Position numbers and translations under genes: made by a program
From: a bacterium
GTDB lineage: Bacteria; Auribacterota; UBA3054; B51-G9
Assembly: GCA_029933535.1 (NCBI GenBank)
Contig: JAOZNZ010000202.1
Location: forward strand, 1-6,357
DNA length: 6,357 bases
Direction: 5' to 3'
Part shown: piece by piece, positions 6,184 to 6,357 of the stretch
Layout of the letters: each line of letters starts with the position of its first letter
How positions within the stretch are numbered: position 1 is the first letter of the stretch
Notes under the pieces: model-generated
Database searches by the model: none
Seen by the model: only the letters and a program-made list of their open reading frames with translations
What the model was told of the DNA's origin: nothing

Positions 6184-6357
6184 TCACTCTTTCCCTACAA
6201 CTTTAATCGCGTTTAACGATTTCCCAAGAAATTTTGCTCCGAGTTCAGAAAATCTTGTAGCCATATCAGTTACAAAGAAAGTTGATTCCGCGTTATTATT
6301 ATCAGAAAGAATATTTTTTTCTTCAAGTAAAATTTTTAAGTCTTTAGCGCATGTTGT
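6184..6357 (-). CDS. murI: Glutamate racemase, C-terminal fragment (5' end outside window)
   Basis: On the minus strand, a frame open from the right edge runs 57 codons to a TGA at 6186-6184. The decoded end contains KDLKILLEEKNIL, then STFFVTDMATRFSELGAKFLG, split around residues 6-18 and 25-45 of the fragment. The F-VTD, then RF, then FLG spacing followed by a short hydrophobic strand is the usual C-terminus of glutamate racemase, which interconverts L- and D-glutamate for peptidoglycan synthesis in the cytosol. The two catalytic cysteine motifs lie upstream of this fragment, beyond the window, so activity cannot be judged. The gene converges on carB and its stop lies next to the TTAACTA triplication. 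Assignment rests on a short, only moderately conserved tail, so another Asp/Glu racemase-superfamily member is possible. Confidence 0.75.
   Translation of the reverse strand, partial: TTCAKDLKILLEEKNILSDNNNAESTFFVTDMATRFSELGAKFLGKSLNAIKVVGKE

Overview
The window is AT-rich bacterial chromosome holding two complete housekeeping-type genes and two genes cut by the window edges. No phage, CRISPR, IS transposase, rRNA or tRNA was recognised. The CarB sequence type, the AT-rich coding DNA and the intergenic clutter of short dispersed repeats (CCACGGAACA-type strings, a triplicated TTAACTA, GC-rich hairpins) would fit an AT-rich member of the Bacteroidota/Chlorobiota/Ignavibacteriota sphere. This placement is tentative: it rests on impression rather than on a search.

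Layout, left to right. Bases 2-673 (+) are the C-terminal part of an unrecognised protein whose frame is open to the left edge. Bases 674-787 are non-coding and hold a compact two-hairpin repeat-like element. Bases 788-2524 (+) encode a YgiQ-family radical SAM protein, whose last codons run through a dispersed-repeat-like sequence. Bases 2525-2629 hold a plausible sigma70-type promoter and a good Shine-Dalgarno site. Bases 2630-5830 (+) encode full-length carbamoyl-phosphate synthase large subunit (CarB, 1066 aa). Bases 5831-6183 are a repeat-rich gap between convergent genes. Bases 6184-6357 (-) encode the last 57 residues of a probable glutamate racemase (MurI), cut by the right edge.

The genes do not form an obvious single pathway. 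CarB makes carbamoyl phosphate for arginine and pyrimidine synthesis but stands here without carA, pyr or arg genes, and it has its own apparent promoter. MurI supplies D-glutamate for peptidoglycan. YgiQ is a conserved radical SAM enzyme of unestablished substrate. I see no convincing new multi-gene system. The points worth a second look are the small repeat and hairpin elements between genes, a repeat that seems to have supplied the YgiQ C-terminus, and the orphan first gene.
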